The position numbers and the translations under genes were made by a program. A DNA stretch of 38,217 bases from NCBI GenBank assembly GCA_016875475.1, contig VGRB01000004.1:1-38217 (forward strand), given 5' to 3'. Each line of letters begins with the position of its first letter. Within the stretch, counting starts at the first letter, position 1. Below the pieces are notes generated by a model, which was not told where the DNA came from, made no database searches, and saw only the letters and a program-made list of their open reading frames with translations. This document shows positions 36,410 through 38,217 of this stretch, piece after piece. The DNA comes from Deltaproteobacteria bacterium. GTDB lineage: Bacteria; Myxococcota_A; UBA9042; DTJE01.

Positions 36410-37426
36410 CTACCGCCCGTCCGGCAGCGCCATGCAGCCGCTCACGTCGTCCATGGATCGCGCCTTCCACGCGCAGATGGAGAACCGCATGTCGCCGCCG
36501 TCGCAGCGCTCGCGGCAGCGGTTGCGGATGGGGGCCCGGATCGAGTCGGAACCGGACACCGCGGTCACGAACCGGTCGCAGACCGCGCTGCAGTTGGGCT
36601 TGCCGCCGGCAGCCCCGGCCAGGGGGGCGGGCGCGGGGGCGGGGACCGGGGCCGCCGCCACGGGCGAGGAGGCCGGGGCGGGCGCGGGTGCCTGGACCGG
36701 GCGCGCGACGGGCGCCGGTGCGGGCACCGGGGCCGGCGCCGGGGCGGGTGCGACCACGGGCGCCGGGGCGGGGCGCGCGACCGGCGCCCCGACCGTCCCG
36801 CCCATGTTCATCGAGATCAGGTTGGTCTCGGTCGGGCTGACGTTCACCTCGCCGGCCCACGACCACGAACCCGAGACCAGCCCGAGCCGGTGCGGTCCGG
36901 GCTGGAGTCGGCGCAGCGTAACCGGCGTGTGCCCGGCCGGCTGATCGTCGAAGCGCACCTCGGCGCCCGGCGGGTCGGTCAGCACGGTCAGGCGGCCGCC
37001 CAGGCGGGGCAGGTCGATGCGGATCTTGACGACCTCGCGCTCCTCCAGCTCGACCACGCCCTCGACCGTCTCGAAGCCCGGCGCGGACACGGCGAGCTGC
37101 CGGTGCCGGCTGCCGGTGGTCCGGAGGAACACGCGGCCGCGGCCCTCGACCACGTCGTCGACGCGGACCTCGGCGTCGGCCGGGTCGGTCACGACGTAGA
37201 GGTAGCCCGGCTCCCGCAGGGGCTTGCCGCGCTTCGCGCGGGCCTTGGCGTCGGCCGCGGAGAGCAGCGCTTCCTCACCCGCGAACTCCCGTGCAGCGTT
37301 CCCGGCAGGGGCCGGCGCCGCGGCGGGCTGGTGGGGCTGCCGGCGGTCCTGTCCGCGCACCTCGCCGACGGGGGCGCAGGCCGCCAGGCACCCGACCACC
37401 AGCAGCACATCGATGCGGTTGCGCAC
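36410..37426 (-). CDS. PEGA-domain lipoprotein with Pro/Ala linker and Cys-rich C-terminus (GTG start)
   Basis: GAGGAGG upstream of GTG; lipobox VVGCLAAC; two PEGA-like units (YLYVVTDPADAEVRVDDVVEG; LTVLTDPPGAEVRFDDQPAGHTP); long PAPAPV linker. Confidence 0.82.
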   Translation of the reverse strand: MRNRIDVLLVVGCLAACAPVGEVRGQDRRQPHQPAAAPAPAGNAAREFAGEEALLSAADAKARAKRGKPLREPGYLYVVTDPADAEVRVDDVVEGRGRVFLRTTGSRHRQLAVSAPGFETVEGVVELEEREVVKIRIDLPRLGGRLTVLTDPPGAEVRFDDQPAGHTPVTLRRLQPGPHRLGLVSGSWSWAGEVNVSPTETNLISMNMGGTVGAPVARPAPAPVVAPAPAPAPVPAPAPVARPVQAPAPAPASSPVAAAPVPAPAPAPLAGAAGGKPNCSAVCDRFVTAVSGSDSIRAPIRNRCRERCDGGDMRFSICAWKARSMDDVSGCMALPDGR

Positions 37427-37509
37427 GTGGCACCTCCTCGTCGCGATCCAAGGGGCCGTACCGCCCGCGGGGGGCGCCCGGCCGCCGGGCACGCAGGGCC
37501 CGGACGCGC

Positions 37510-38019
37510 CTAGCCGTCCGACACGCAGCGGACGTGGTGCTCGCGATCGCGCGCGTCGAATCCCGAGCCGCCGAAGCCCATGTCCGTGAAGCCGGCCGGC
37601 GAATCCGCGTCGTCGGCCTTCTCGACCTCGGCGGTCCAGTAGTAGCCGCACGGGCCCGTGAACGGGGCCTCCATCCGGCACCTGTCCACGAGGCACTCGC
37701 GGATCAGCGACTCCAGGTCGGTCCGCGCCGGAAGGCGCCACTTCAGCCCGGCCAGGTCGAGCGCGTCGCAGTACTCCCTCGCCCCCTCCCAGGTCCGGGT
37801 GCCGGACGCCCCCTCCTTCTGGAAGCGGAGCGCCCTCGGGTCGGCCCGCGCGATCGTCCCGTCCCCCTTGTCGACGAACTTCGGGGCGGCCGGCGCGTCG
37901 TCGGAGGCGTCGCAGACGGTCCCGGCCGGAGGCGGGTCGGAGAGGGAGCTGCCGCAGACCAGGGTCGCGAGACCGAGGGCCGCGGCGAGGACGGTCAGCA
38001 ATCGCAGGAACAGCCGCAT
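37510..38019 (-). CDS. DUF1566-domain exported protein
   Basis: Signal peptide; FVDKGDGTIARADPRALRFQKE...TWEGAREYCDALDLAGLKWRLPARTDLESLI. Confidence 0.82.
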   Translation of the reverse strand: MRLFLRLLTVLAAALGLATLVCGSSLSDPPPAGTVCDASDDAPAAPKFVDKGDGTIARADPRALRFQKEGASGTRTWEGAREYCDALDLAGLKWRLPARTDLESLIRECLVDRCRMEAPFTGPCGYYWTAEVEKADDADSPAGFTDMGFGGSGFDARDREHHVRCVSDG

Positions 38020-38217
38020 CGTACGTGCCCCTCCCCGGGCCGCGGCCGATTCTTGCAAACGGGCGAAGGGGTGTCAACGAGCGCGGTCGCTCAGCGAAAT
38101 GACAGGTGCGCGGGCGCGGAGTCCTCCGTCTCCCCGTCGGTTCGGGGCTCGGCGAGGGGCGGCGCGGTCGCGGTGCACGGGCGCCGTTGGGCACGTCCCG
38201 ACGCGCACCGCGTCGGG

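Overview
GC-rich bacterial chromosomal window; the gene content and style look like Myxococcota/deltaproteobacteria, which is an inference. Mostly housekeeping genes: a rod-shape cluster on the minus strand (mreB-mreC-mreD-PBP2-rodA), a cytoplasmic molybdopterin oxidoreductase, lipoproteins, a PPC/DUF296 protein, glmU, a cyclophilin, priA, a minus-strand run ribH-nusB-M17N-rlmB-radical SAM, a TPR/Ser-Thr kinase, hisC, a giant AMIN/coiled-coil/secretin protein, and PEGA and DUF1566 proteins. The strongest candidate for an undescribed system is 12772-16700. It is a two-gene, translationally coupled locus. The first gene fuses an N-terminal radical SAM/SPASM-like enzyme to a nitrogenase component-1 (NifD/NifE/BchN-like) domain; the second encodes a degenerate NifK/NifN-like partner. 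No NifH/BchL-type reductase or nif accessory gene lies in the window. Other notable items: a protein with two tandem Hfq/Sm-like modules (17430-18347); a 2135-aa PilQ-like secretin with about 1300 aa of coiled coil between two AMIN domains and a 42-nt tandem repeat array; nested GC-palindromes filling two convergent gene junctions; a pair of about 50-bp double-hairpin repeats; degenerate hexanucleotide tracts at several gene boundaries; and a putative zinc-ribbon insertion in PBP2. All calls are by eye from the translated sequence; no database search was run.
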